Source: Saprospiraceae bacterium UBA3362 (GTDB taxonomy: Bacteria > Bacteroidota > Bacteroidia > Chitinophagales > Saprospiraceae). From it: a DNA stretch of 64,000 nt. Shown one piece after another: positions 44,959-53,683 of the stretch. The translations under genes were made by a program, and so were the position numbers. The stretch is from NCBI GenBank assembly GCA_002360455.1, contig DEQQ01000095.1:39930-103929 (forward strand), given 5' to 3'. A model generated the notes under the pieces. That model did no database searches. It saw only the letters and a program-made list of their open reading frames with translations, and was not told the DNA's origin. Positions within the stretch are counted from its first letter, which is position 1. The number at the start of each line of letters is the position of its first letter.

Positions 44959-45762
44959 ATGATTATAAATAAACCATTGTTGGTCGTTTTCTTTTTCTTG
45001 GTTTTCTTTGATTTAAATTTATTTTCTCAAGCCAAATCCCTCTATATTTATTGGGGATGGAATAGGGCAAATTATACAAGCTCCACAGTTCACTTTAAAG
45101 ATGCAAACTATGATTTCGAATTGTATAAATTGTCAGCAAAAGACAAGCCAAGTCCATTTTCATTTTCAACCTATTTTGGAATAAAAAATATTACAATTCC
45201 TCAGTATAATGTGAGGATTGGTTATTTTATTACAGACCGATGGTCGATTTCTATTGGTACAGATCATATGAAATATGTGATCATCCAAAATCAAAAAACC
45301 ACAATAGAGGGTGAAATTCATTTATTAAATTCGCCATATAAAAAAGAATATCATAAAGAAGCTTTGATGCTGGATTCAAGTTTTCTTAAAATGGAACATA
45401 CCGATGGATTGAATTTTGTCAATATGGATGGAAGAAGAGATTTCAAACTTTTCACAAAAGGGAAACTTGATTTACGGTTGATTTTAGGCGTTGGTGGTGG
45501 AATTATGATTCCAAGATCAGATGTGACACTTTTGTCTCAACCCCGCAATGATGAATTTCATTTGGCCGGTTGGGGCTGTACCGGATTTTCTGCCATCAAA
45601 ATAAAGTATTCAGGTTTTTTTATCATGAATGAACTCAAAGTAGGGTACATCAATTTGTCGGATATTCTTGTAGACCAACAACATTCCGGTAGAGCCAGTC
45701 AGGCTTTTGGTTTTTTTCAATACAATCTTTTGTTTGGTTATCAGTTTAGATTGGGTCATTGA
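44959..45762 (+). CDS. Outer membrane beta-barrel protein, function unknown
   Basis: 267 residues with a signal peptide ending near residue 25 (NLFSQA). The mature part is alternating strands ending on aromatic residues (SLYIYWGWNRANYTSS, VRIGYFITDRWSISIGTDH), and the C-terminus closes with YNLLFGYQFRLGH as barrel proteins do. Family not recognised beyond general outer-membrane-barrel; probably surface or lipid-interface. It may be cotranscribed with the GH3 gene. Convergent with the reductase gene. Confidence 0.68.
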   Translation: MIINKPLLVVFFFLVFFDLNLFSQAKSLYIYWGWNRANYTSSTVHFKDANYDFELYKLSAKDKPSPFSFSTYFGIKNITIPQYNVRIGYFITDRWSISIGTDHMKYVIIQNQKTTIEGEIHLLNSPYKKEYHKEALMLDSSFLKMEHTDGLNFVNMDGRRDFKLFTKGKLDLRLILGVGGGIMIPRSDVTLLSQPRNDEFHLAGWGCTGFSAIKIKYSGFFIMNELKVGYINLSDILVDQQHSGRASQAFGFFQYNLLFGYQFRLGH

Positions 45763-45785
45763 GCTTCATCAGCATCCCCTTTTTT

Positions 45786-46856
45786 CTATTCCATAAATTC
45801 GATAGAAGCAGTGTCCGAGATAACTCTGGATTGACAGCTTAGAATCCAATTTTGGTCGATTTCTTCTTGGTCTAAGGCCATGCTTACATCCATTTTTACC
45901 TTGCCCTCATGCAACTTTGCAATACAGGTCGCACAAGCACCACTGGAACAAGAATAGGGAGGGTTCAATTTTTTTTCGACCAAAAGATCAATAATTTTTT
46001 TAGATTGATCGATTTCGAATTCATAATCTTTACCTCTAAGTTTTACTTTGAGATGAGATTTTTTGCCTGATGGTGAAAAATTCGTATCTGCAGATTGTTC
46101 AATATGAAAATACTCTAAATGAATCTGAGATGGAGGGACAGATTTTTTAAGAATAGAAGAAATGCTTTGATTAAATTCTTCAGGCCCGCAAATGTAAAAA
46201 TGGGATTCCAATTCTTGAGATGGATGTTCATTGAGAAATCTATTAAGCTGAAGCTCATTAATTCTTCCTTTTAGCCCGTTCCAAGTATTGGATTTTTTTG
46301 AAAGAAATGAAAAAAAGCCTCCGGTATTTTCTGATTTACTCAAAATAAATTCCACAAAAAATTGATCTCTGTATTTTTCTTTCCACTCCAACCAAAGAGG
46401 ATAAAATAAAATATCTTCCTGTGTTTTATTAGCATAAAACAGATGAACAAGTGATGTAGGCTCATTCTCCAAAAGGGAATGAATCATAGATTTGATAGGA
46501 GTGATTCCAACGCCGGCGGCTATGAAGTAATAGGCCTTGCGAGTGGAGTGATTTGGTACAACAAAAAATTTACCGTTAACTTTTTTAAATTGAATTTGAT
46601 CGAACTCTTTGAGAACATCGAATATGTAGTTTGAGACAATTCCTTTGTTGATTTTCTTTACTGTTATCCAAGCTTTGGACGAATCAGAAATTGATGACAC
46701 AGAGTATGGTCGGACATATAATTTTCCATTAATTTCGAATTCTAGGTCAAGATATTGTCCCGATTTAAATTCATTCAGGATGGATGGAGATAGCTCAAGT
46801 TCGAGACTTACGGTATCGTGAGATTCTTTTATTTTCCTTACTATTTTAGTTTGCAC
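45786..46856 (-). CDS. FAD/2Fe-2S reductase (PaaE/Hmp-type ferredoxin-NAD(P) reductase)
   Basis: 356 residues in three parts. The FAD-binding barrel has YVRPYSVSSI (RxYS motif), the NAD(P)-binding domain has AAGVGITPIKSMIHSLL, and the C-terminal plant-type ferredoxin domain has C303, C308, C311 and C341 (CSSGACATC, then SCQS). It resembles the reductase component of phenylacetyl-CoA oxygenase and similar electron-transfer enzymes. No oxygenase partner is nearby, so the electron acceptor is unknown. It starts with GTG at 46856, 32 bases downstream of the lipoprotein gene in transcription order. Confidence 0.9.
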   Translation of the reverse strand: MQTKIVRKIKESHDTVSLELELSPSILNEFKSGQYLDLEFEINGKLYVRPYSVSSISDSSKAWITVKKINKGIVSNYIFDVLKEFDQIQFKKVNGKFFVVPNHSTRKAYYFIAAGVGITPIKSMIHSLLENEPTSLVHLFYANKTQEDILFYPLWLEWKEKYRDQFFVEFILSKSENTGGFFSFLSKKSNTWNGLKGRINELQLNRFLNEHPSQELESHFYICGPEEFNQSISSILKKSVPPSQIHLEYFHIEQSADTNFSPSGKKSHLKVKLRGKDYEFEIDQSKKIIDLLVEKKLNPPYSCSSGACATCIAKLHEGKVKMDVSMALDQEEIDQNWILSCQSRVISDTASIEFME

Positions 46857-46888
46857 GGTTTGGGTTTTTACAAGTTTGCTTAATGCAA

Positions 46889-48955
46889 TTACTGATTCAA
46901 GTAGATGAATTTTGCAGTCAATTTAAAATCTAATTTATACTCATTGTAAATTGCAATCTTAGAGTTCTTATTGCTGTTTAAGGTAGCTTGAACTTTCAAT
47001 TGTTTGGATTGAAGTAATTGTTGCAATTTATTTTTGTTCAAAGAAATTAAAAGTTTACTGTATTTTTTTTCTGTAGATTTTAAACTAACAGGGTCAACGG
47101 CAGCCGACTGAATCAAATTGGGTTCTTCGATAAGTGGGACTGAAAAACTTCCGGTGCCATCTTGCATAAAAAGTTGGATATTGGCGTCCATTGGAAACTG
47201 ATTATAGCAATGGAGTACCAAGTCAGCGCTGATTACATTGGAAAGATCATTGGTGTTCAAATTCAAATCCAAGGTATCATTCAATTCAATACCTTGAGCT
47301 GAGAATACCAAAGGAACTTTGACTTCTAAATTAAGGTTTAGAAATTTTTCATCATAAATGAAATCTTTATACATTCTATCATTTCCTTGCGGGTTGGTTT
47401 TTAATTGAATACTGTAATTGATTTGATTGGGCAGATTGGAAAGCCAATCATTGATATTGGAATTGGATTGATCAAAGCTCAATCTTGTTGTTGTCGCTTG
47501 AATTTTGTCTTTTGAACCAAGATCAATTGCTCTTTGAATTTGAAGCGGTTGATTCAAAACAGAAGATTGAAGGTTTATAGATTTATTATTTTTTGTATTG
47601 GTAGAAGTCAAATCTTTAAGAACAATTTGAGCTTCTGTTCCAATGTAATTCTCGGTTAAAATTTCAACTTTAGCCTGTTCTAAATTGATCATTCCGTTAA
47701 AGTTATCAAAGGCATTGAGAGCAACAGAAGCAGGACCATAATCAAAAGACTGATTTCCAAGATAACCTTTAGCCCACTCAGGGCTTAAATTGATTAATTG
47801 AATTTGAGCATAAAAACTATCCGATTTGGACAAGGTAATTTTCTTACCGGTATAATCTATGGCAGCAATAAATTCGTTAAATGCAGTATTGAAGGTGTCT
47901 TTGTTTGGTCCTTCAAGATTCAAATTGTAGCCGGAAAAATCATAAATTTTTTCGAATACGGAGACACCACCGGTTGGTGCAGGATCCAGTGTTTTGTAAA
48001 CTTCGAAAATTTGTCCGTTTTTTGTAGCACTAGGAAGTTTGTATGCAAAACGTATAGAATCCGGCAAGGTGCTAAACAATCTTAAAACTATTTGACCTGA
48101 TTTTATTTTTGAATCTTTGAGCTCTACAGGCAAACCTTTAAGATAAAAAGCTTGAGATTTGTTGATTAAATTTTGTGGAGGAAAAACCGCTGTTGCAGTT
48201 TTGGGGTGTAAGTTATACACCTTCAAATTTGCTACAATAGAAGCTGCTGTGTCAATTGTGACATTGGCTCCATTAGTTCCCGGAGATTGGAGACTTTTTA
48301 GCTGAACCGTAAGTTTATTGTCTATTCGTTTTCCCGCAAGATCAAAAGTTTGACTTTCTGTTGTGCCCGCAGATATTTTAGGAAATGTGCCCTCAACAAT
48401 AATGGTTCCGTCAGTTTCATTTTTCAATTCAAACACAACGTTTGTGATATCCAAAGGCAATCCATTTTTTAAACTAACATCAATATTTCCTTCATTGAGA
48501 GTCATTGTGGTGAACAAGCTGTCAGCATTGATTGGAATAGCCGGAGAAGAAATAGGGGAAATAGGAGGAACTGCAATCTGCATTCCATGTTGAGCCAATA
48601 TTAATAAACCAAGTAATCCCGCATTTCGACATATCTCTCCTAATGTTACAGGATAGCTGATATTGGATGAATACAAGGACAGTGAATCAATGTTAAATGA
48701 TCTAACAATTCCTGTGTCGGAAAATGTAAATATAGAATCTACCGCTAGGTCATATAATTTTTTACTATAAATTAATTCAAGCAATCCATTGGGATCTGTA
48801 CGAATGCTGCTATCCAATTTTAAATCTTTGAAGGAAAGGGATGAATTTACCAATGGCGTAAGATATTCAGCTTCCCAACTTGGATCTTGCTTTTTGCATC
48901 CGATGGTAAGGCAATAAACAACTCCGATAAATAGAAAAAAATTGACTTTACTCAT
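46889..48955 (-). CDS. Large lipoprotein of unknown function
   Basis: 688 residues from the ATG at 48955, which places a lipobox (LTIGCKKQ, Cys at about 20) in the right place. A start 16 codons upstream gives no extra signal. The body is a long all-beta-looking Ser/Thr/Asn-rich sequence without enzyme motifs. Recurrent patterns such as LKNGLPLDITNVVFELKNET and the sets of repeated strands suggest tandem Ig-like or LEA-14-like (WHy) modules; this is inference. A hydrophobic stretch (LLGLLILAQHGMQIAVPP, about residues 115-135) is unusual in a secreted protein. Upstream of the FNR-like gene, 32 bases apart. Confidence 0.7.
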   Translation of the reverse strand: MSKVNFFLFIGVVYCLTIGCKKQDPSWEAEYLTPLVNSSLSFKDLKLDSSIRTDPNGLLELIYSKKLYDLAVDSIFTFSDTGIVRSFNIDSLSLYSSNISYPVTLGEICRNAGLLGLLILAQHGMQIAVPPISPISSPAIPINADSLFTTMTLNEGNIDVSLKNGLPLDITNVVFELKNETDGTIIVEGTFPKISAGTTESQTFDLAGKRIDNKLTVQLKSLQSPGTNGANVTIDTAASIVANLKVYNLHPKTATAVFPPQNLINKSQAFYLKGLPVELKDSKIKSGQIVLRLFSTLPDSIRFAYKLPSATKNGQIFEVYKTLDPAPTGGVSVFEKIYDFSGYNLNLEGPNKDTFNTAFNEFIAAIDYTGKKITLSKSDSFYAQIQLINLSPEWAKGYLGNQSFDYGPASVALNAFDNFNGMINLEQAKVEILTENYIGTEAQIVLKDLTSTNTKNNKSINLQSSVLNQPLQIQRAIDLGSKDKIQATTTRLSFDQSNSNINDWLSNLPNQINYSIQLKTNPQGNDRMYKDFIYDEKFLNLNLEVKVPLVFSAQGIELNDTLDLNLNTNDLSNVISADLVLHCYNQFPMDANIQLFMQDGTGSFSVPLIEEPNLIQSAAVDPVSLKSTEKKYSKLLISLNKNKLQQLLQSKQLKVQATLNSNKNSKIAIYNEYKLDFKLTAKFIYLNQ

Positions 48956-49172
48956 TTTGTGAGCTTTACATATTAACATTGAAGTATTTATCATTAAATA
49001 CATACAAAAGTAATCAAAAAATGCATAAGAAGATTTTCTATTATTAAGTTCATTTGACCAAATGAATTAAATGGTAAATATTAGCTAAAATAAGGGCAAA
49101 AATGGGGTTCTAAAACAAAGTTCCATTGTTGAGATGAACCGATAATGTGTATAGAGTTTTTTTAAATAAAAA

Positions 49173-49201
49173 TTGAAATCAGCTTGAGACTATTATCTTT
49201 G
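49173..49201 (+). promoter_or_regulatory. Promoter for the TSUP-S9 pair
   Basis: TTG (49173-49175), an 18-base spacer and TATCTTTG (49194-49201), just short of the usual 19. The start would be near 49207, 15 bases before the TTG start codon. Confidence 0.5.
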
Positions 49202-49221
49202 CAAGGTATAATTCTTATGCT

Positions 49222-49968
49222 TTGATCATTATCATTTGTGCTATAGCCTTTGTTGCCTCGCTGCTTACTTTTTTTTGTGGTTTTGGCTTAGGGACTATTA
49301 TGTTGCCTGTGTTTGGATTGTATTTTGATTTGCCGTTGGCAATAGCTATGACGGCGATAGTTCATTTTACCAATAACATTTTTAAGTTAGGATTAAATTT
49401 TAAGTCAATCGATTATAATAGTCTGAAGTGGTTTGGAATTCCTTCGATACTATTTGCGTTTGGAGGGGCCATTACGTTACGACAGTTGGAAATTTGGCAA
49501 GACAATCAGCAATTTTTTATTTTGAATAAAGTGATTGGTTTGCTTTTGATATGGTTTGCCCTTTTTGAATTGTATGATTCATTTAAAAAACTAGAGTTTT
49601 CAAAAAACTATTTAATACTTGGAGGAGCGCTTAGTGGTTTTTTTGGTGGTCTTAGTGGACATCAGGGAGCTTTGAGGTCGGCTTTTTTAAGCAAAATGGG
49701 CTTGAGTAAAGAACAGTTTATTTCTACAGGCATAGCGATTGCATGTTTGGTGGACATCAGTAGGCTGACTGTATATTGGCAGAGAATACAACAGCATTTT
49801 TATACCATGGATTGGAGGCTTATTGGCTTCAGTATTGCTGCGGCCATCGGCGGTGCTTTGCTTGGAAAACAACTTCTCAATAAAATAACGCTGCAATGGT
49901 TGCAATGGATTGTAGCATTTGCATTGGTAGCCTTTGGAATTTATCTTTTTACTAAAACATCAAATTAG
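49222..49968 (+). CDS. TSUP (TauE/SafE) family permease, second copy
   Basis: 248 residues with about eight membrane helices: FFCGFGLGTIMLPVFGLYF at the N-terminus and LGGALSGFFGGLSGHQGALRSAF in the second half are the TSUP repeats. The start is a TTG; the nearby ATG at 49217 meets a stop codon after two codons. It begins about 15 bases after the predicted transcription start. An S9 peptidase gene follows by eight bases, so they probably form an operon. Probable anion exporter; substrate unknown. Confidence 0.87.
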   Translation: MIIIICAIAFVASLLTFFCGFGLGTIMLPVFGLYFDLPLAIAMTAIVHFTNNIFKLGLNFKSIDYNSLKWFGIPSILFAFGGAITLRQLEIWQDNQQFFILNKVIGLLLIWFALFELYDSFKKLEFSKNYLILGGALSGFFGGLSGHQGALRSAFLSKMGLSKEQFISTGIAIACLVDISRLTVYWQRIQQHFYTMDWRLIGFSIAAAIGGALLGKQLLNKITLQWLQWIVAFALVAFGIYLFTKTSN

Positions 49969-49976
49969 ATTATAAA

Positions 49977-51914
49977 ATGCATAGCAATATACAGACTCCA
50001 CTTATCGATAGAGAATTATTTTTTGGAGATCCGGAAATATCCGGTGCAAAATGTTCTCCTAATGGAGAGTGGTTAAGTTTTATTAAACCATTCAAAGGAA
50101 CTCGGAACATTTGGATTAAAAAACTGAACGAGCCTTTTGATTCTGCAAGACCGATTACAGATGACAGGCACAGACCGATTGGAGCTTATTTTTGGACAAG
50201 AGATAATCGATATATTTTGTATATCCAAGATAAGGCGGGCAATGAGAATTTCATGATTTATGCTGTAGATCCTTATGATTCTACTCCGGCAGATACAGTT
50301 CCTGAAGCAAGAAATCTTACAGATAAAGAAAATGTAAGAGTTCAAATCTACAAAGTTTCCAAATCTGATCCGGATGTTTTGTTTATCGGGATCAATGATC
50401 GAGACCCCTCGTGGCATGATTTATATAGTTTAAGAATCTCCTCCGGCGAACTTACACTGTTGAGAGAAAATCATGAACGGATGGTAGCATGGATTTTTGA
50501 TTTGAAAGATGAGTTGCGTTTGGCCATGAGATCTAATGAAGACGGAAGTACCGATCTTTTGAGATTGGATCAAGAAGGCAGTGAGGTAATTTACCACTGT
50601 TCAGTATTAGAAGGATTTCATCCTGTAATGTTTCATCCCAATTTGGATGCTGTATATATGGTAAGTGATGTTGGAAAGGAAGTAGATTTATCAAGATTAA
50701 TTTTGTTGGACATTTATTCAAAGTCAATCGAATGGATTGAATCAGATCCTGAAAATAAAGTAGATTTTGGTTCTGTATCTTTTTCGGATTTAGATTATAG
50801 AATGATTGCCACAATTTACGAGGATGATAAAACCAGAATATATTGGAAGGATAAAGATTTTGAGGATGATTTTGTGCTTGTTCAAAACCAATTTCCCAAT
50901 CATCAAATTTCTTTTAACCACAGCACTACGGATGAGCAATTATGGCTTTTTTCAATAAGTTCTGATCAAGATCCGGGAGCGGTATATTCTTTTGATCGAC
51001 GATCAAAAGAAATAGTATTTCAATACAGACCAAGGCCAAATCTCCCTTTGGAAAGTCTTAGTTCAATGGAGCCTGTACGATATCCATCATCTGATGGTCT
51101 TATAATACAGGGATATCTATCATTACCCAAAGGAGTTGAGCCCTCATCACTTCCATTGATTGTGCTTCCTCATGGAGGACCTTGGGCAAGAGATTCGTGG
51201 GGATATCATTCGTATGCTCAGTTTCTTGCCAACAGAGGATATGCTGTGTTGCAAGCCAATTTTAGATCATCCGTTGGATTTGGAAAAAAATTTATGGATG
51301 CCGGAAATTTGCAATGGGGCGAATTGATGCAAGATGATTTGACCTGGGGAGTCTATTATTTGGTAAGTCGAGGAATCGCAGATGCCCGCCGAGTTGGAAT
51401 TATGGGAGGTTCCTATGGTGGATATGCTGCACTAGCAGGACTGTGCTTTACTCCGGACGTTTATGCCTGCGGAGTAAGTATAGTAGGACCTTCCAGTTTG
51501 TTGACCTTATTGGATTCTATTCCTCCCTATTGGGAGGCAGGAAGGACCATGTTTCATACAAGAATGGGAGATCCCAGAACAGAGGAAGGAGAAAAGAAAA
51601 TGAAAAAACAATCTCCATTGTATTCTATCCATCAAATCAAAGCCCCATTGTTGGTTGTTCAAGGAGCAAACGATCCTAGAGTAAAAAAGCATGAGAGCGA
51701 TCAAATTGTGAGAGCTATGCAAGAAAAACAATTGGATGTTGAGTATCTCTGTGCAGATGATGAAGGGCATGGGTTTGCAAGGCCGGTAAACAATATGGCA
51801 TTTTTAATGGCCTGCGAAAAATTTTTGGCCAAACATCTCGGAGGGCGAGCTCAAGAAGACGGGCCGGATGCAGTGGTCCAAAGATTGGCTGAACTTCGTG
51901 TTCAATCCTTATAG
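49977..51914 (+). CDS. S9 family peptidase (acylaminoacyl / DPP-like)
   Basis: 645 residues: an N-terminal beta-propeller (about 1-370; SPNGEWLSFIKPF, FWTRDNRYILYIQD) and a C-terminal alpha/beta-hydrolase with GGSYGGYAALAGL (S479), GANDPRV (D566) and DEGHGFA (H598). The triad is complete. There is no signal peptide, so it is probably cytoplasmic, cleaving short peptides. It follows the TSUP gene by eight bases; the reason for this pairing is unclear. Confidence 0.92.
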   Translation: MHSNIQTPLIDRELFFGDPEISGAKCSPNGEWLSFIKPFKGTRNIWIKKLNEPFDSARPITDDRHRPIGAYFWTRDNRYILYIQDKAGNENFMIYAVDPYDSTPADTVPEARNLTDKENVRVQIYKVSKSDPDVLFIGINDRDPSWHDLYSLRISSGELTLLRENHERMVAWIFDLKDELRLAMRSNEDGSTDLLRLDQEGSEVIYHCSVLEGFHPVMFHPNLDAVYMVSDVGKEVDLSRLILLDIYSKSIEWIESDPENKVDFGSVSFSDLDYRMIATIYEDDKTRIYWKDKDFEDDFVLVQNQFPNHQISFNHSTTDEQLWLFSISSDQDPGAVYSFDRRSKEIVFQYRPRPNLPLESLSSMEPVRYPSSDGLIIQGYLSLPKGVEPSSLPLIVLPHGGPWARDSWGYHSYAQFLANRGYAVLQANFRSSVGFGKKFMDAGNLQWGELMQDDLTWGVYYLVSRGIADARRVGIMGGSYGGYAALAGLCFTPDVYACGVSIVGPSSLLTLLDSIPPYWEAGRTMFHTRMGDPRTEEGEKKMKKQSPLYSIHQIKAPLLVVQGANDPRVKKHESDQIVRAMQEKQLDVEYLCADDEGHGFARPVNNMAFLMACEKFLAKHLGGRAQEDGPDAVVQRLAELRVQSL

Positions 51915-52013
51915 TTTTTGCGAAAAGTAAAATTTGGAATTGGAGTTCCTTTTCTTAGGATAAATATGGAAAAGCTACCATAATTATTTTAGTAGAATAA
52001 GCGTTGTAAGTAA

Positions 52014-52535
52014 ATGAAGAATTTAATATTTCCTGGTTTATTTTTTCTCCTTTTATTTTGCTCTTGTGAGCAACAGGAAGAAGGCCAGTTTACTATGGAA
52101 CAATCATTGCAATTTACTATTCAAGCCGGACTGAATCCACTGCTGACTCATGTTTATGAATGGAATCCGCAGTCACCATTACATTCTTTCCTGGCTCAAA
52201 ATCAATTAACAAAAGATCAAATAAAAAAAATTACAGTTAGAGAAGTTTATTTGGAGCCTGTTTTAAGCGGACCCATTTCTTATCGTTTTTTAGAATCCGT
52301 TAAGGCCTTAATTAGTGATCCGAGTAAGCCATTGCTTGAGTTTTCTCTTGGAGAAGTTATGCCGTTAGCAAATGAATCCGTCGGTAATCTTCAGATGTTG
52401 CCGGGATTGGCAGATATGAAACCTTATTTGATATTAGACCGTAATACTGTCAAGATCGAGTTGAGATTGAGAGAGCTGATTACTACTTCTTTTGCTCAAC
52501 GTTTAGTTATTAAGTACAGTATTTTCACGCAATAA
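52014..52535 (+). CDS. Small lipoprotein of unknown function
   Basis: 173 residues. The N-terminal hydrophobic helix ends in LLLFCSCEQQ, a lipobox with two possible Cys (16 or 18). No known domain is recognised; the rest is a mixed alpha/beta sequence with ITVREVYLEPVLSGPISYRFL in the centre and a C-terminal strand run. Probably periplasmic or outer-membrane anchored. It stands between the S9 peptidase and a convergent membrane protein gene. Confidence 0.6.
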   Translation: MKNLIFPGLFFLLLFCSCEQQEEGQFTMEQSLQFTIQAGLNPLLTHVYEWNPQSPLHSFLAQNQLTKDQIKKITVREVYLEPVLSGPISYRFLESVKALISDPSKPLLEFSLGEVMPLANESVGNLQMLPGLADMKPYLILDRNTVKIELRLRELITTSFAQRLVIKYSIFTQ

Positions 52536-52541
52536 CAAGAA

Positions 52542-52892
52542 TCAACTGTTTCCATTTTTCCTCTCGGCTATAAAAAAATAATAGATCAATAGGGTAAGAA
52601 AACCGAGTCCAAACAAGACCGCAGAGACTGGCCGTAATTGGTCATCAAACCAGAATTCACCCAGCATCCAAATTGAGTTTGCCGAAATCCAAAAGACAAT
52701 GGCAATATTATGCCAAAAACCGGAAACATGAGACCTGCTAAAGTAGGCGATAAAAATACTCATGGCAATGGTAGGTATGATCATAAGAATTCCCAATAGC
52801 TTCCAATTCATCATCCAACTAAAATCTTTGATTAGCCACAAAATGACATGAGCATTTTCATATCGGCGAACTCTTTTTTCAATGAATTTCAT
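52542..52892 (-). CDS. Conserved small integral membrane protein
   Basis: 116 residues with about four membrane helices. The pattern LIKDFSWMMNWKLLGILMIIPT followed by HNIAIVFWISANSIWMLGEFWFDD looks like a conserved family seen in Bacteroidota; I do not know a function or a formal family name. It starts at the ATG at 52892 and is divergent from the 41-residue microprotein promoter. It ends six bases after the convergent lipoprotein gene. Confidence 0.6.
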   Translation of the reverse strand: MKFIEKRVRRYENAHVILWLIKDFSWMMNWKLLGILMIIPTIAMSIFIAYFSRSHVSGFWHNIAIVFWISANSIWMLGEFWFDDQLRPVSAVLFGLGFLTLLIYYFFIAERKNGNS

Positions 52893-52966
52893 GATAAGGT
52901 TGAGATGTAGATTTTCGTGAAAGGGTAGGTATGGAGCTCTGAGAAATCAAATATTTTCATCTTAAA

Positions 52967-52999
52967 TTTGGATAAATGCAGTTTCATTGCTTACTTTTG
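52967..52999 (+). promoter_or_regulatory. Consensus Bacteroidota promoter for the 41-residue microprotein
   Basis: TTTG (52967-52970), exactly 21 bases, then TACTTTTG (52992-52999). This is one of the two best promoter matches in the window. The start would be near 53005, about 12 bases before the ATG. Confidence 0.65.
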
Positions 53000-53016
53000 T
53001 GTTTTAAAGAAGCGTC

Positions 53017-53142
53017 ATGGAAATCAAAGAATTCAATAAAGGAAGTAAGGGAAGATGCTTTGTGTTTTTTCTCCTGTTTCTTTTCTTATTTGTAGGCCTC
53101 TTAGTTTATATCTACAAACTGAATTTTCATCTAAAGTTCTAA
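53017..53142 (+). CDS. Predicted 41-residue single-helix membrane microprotein
   Basis: ATG to TAA, 41 residues. A basic N-terminus (MEIKEFNKGSKGRCF) leads into a strongly hydrophobic Phe/Leu helix (about residues 15-33), followed by a short basic tail ending in KF, consistent with one membrane pass. A consensus promoter ends 17 bases before the ATG, with no other gene for it to serve on this strand until 53684. I know no family. The combination makes a real small gene likely, though function cannot be guessed. Confidence 0.55.
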   Translation: MEIKEFNKGSKGRCFVFFLLFLFLFVGLLVYIYKLNFHLKF

Positions 53143-53193
53143 TTTCAATAGTTCTTGCTTAACTCTTGCCCAAGTCTGTCTGCATAGTGCGGA

Positions 53194-53403
53194 CTAATCT
53201 TCCTCATTTTCGAATAACAATATGTTGGCAATTTCGAATTGCCCTTCTTTGACATAAAGGTCAACTCCATTCAATTGAAGCTTAATGGCATCTTTGCGAC
53301 GTTCCTGCACCATGGCTTCGATTCCGTTTCGCAATAATTGGAGACGTTTTAGCTCTGCCTTAGCTTTGTCTCCCATAGACATAATTTTCTTCCATCCAGT
53401 CAT
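53194..53403 (-). CDS. Short charged helical protein, hypothetical
   Basis: 69 residues with an even composition (GDKAKAELKRLQLLRNGIEAM; VDLYVKEGQFEIANILL) and no low-complexity runs, which favours a real protein. One predicted long helix (about 12-40) with heptad-like Leu spacing, then two strands. No family recognised. The ATG at 53403 is preceded on its upstream side by the AT-rich island. Confidence 0.45.
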   Translation of the reverse strand: MTGWKKIMSMGDKAKAELKRLQLLRNGIEAMVQERRKDAIKLQLNGVDLYVKEGQFEIANILLFENEED

Positions 53404-53430
53404 AATAAGTATTTTTTATATGAGAACAAA

Positions 53431-53560
53431 TTTATATATATTTTTTATTTAATATATAATATGTTAACAATAATTTTTTAAATATTTATTTTTATAATAC
53501 ATTAAATATTGAAATTAAATAATATATACATAATTAATTTATTTAATATTAATTTTTAGT
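53431..53560. other. AT-rich island
   Basis: I count six G or C in 130 bases (about 95% A+T). The stretch consists of short TATATA, TTTAAATATT and ATTAATTTAT patterns between the 69-residue gene (minus) and the large metalloprotease gene (plus). No ORF; might be a promoter-proximal bendable segment or a protein-binding site. Confidence 0.7.
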
Positions 53561-53683
53561 TCATGTATAAAACCCTTGATTTTTAATCAATTGCAATATT
53601 TTAATCTCACTTTGGCCCTCCCACAAATCTGCTAATTCAAGGAGAAATCATTATATTTACGCAAGCTAAAATCCTCAAATAAT

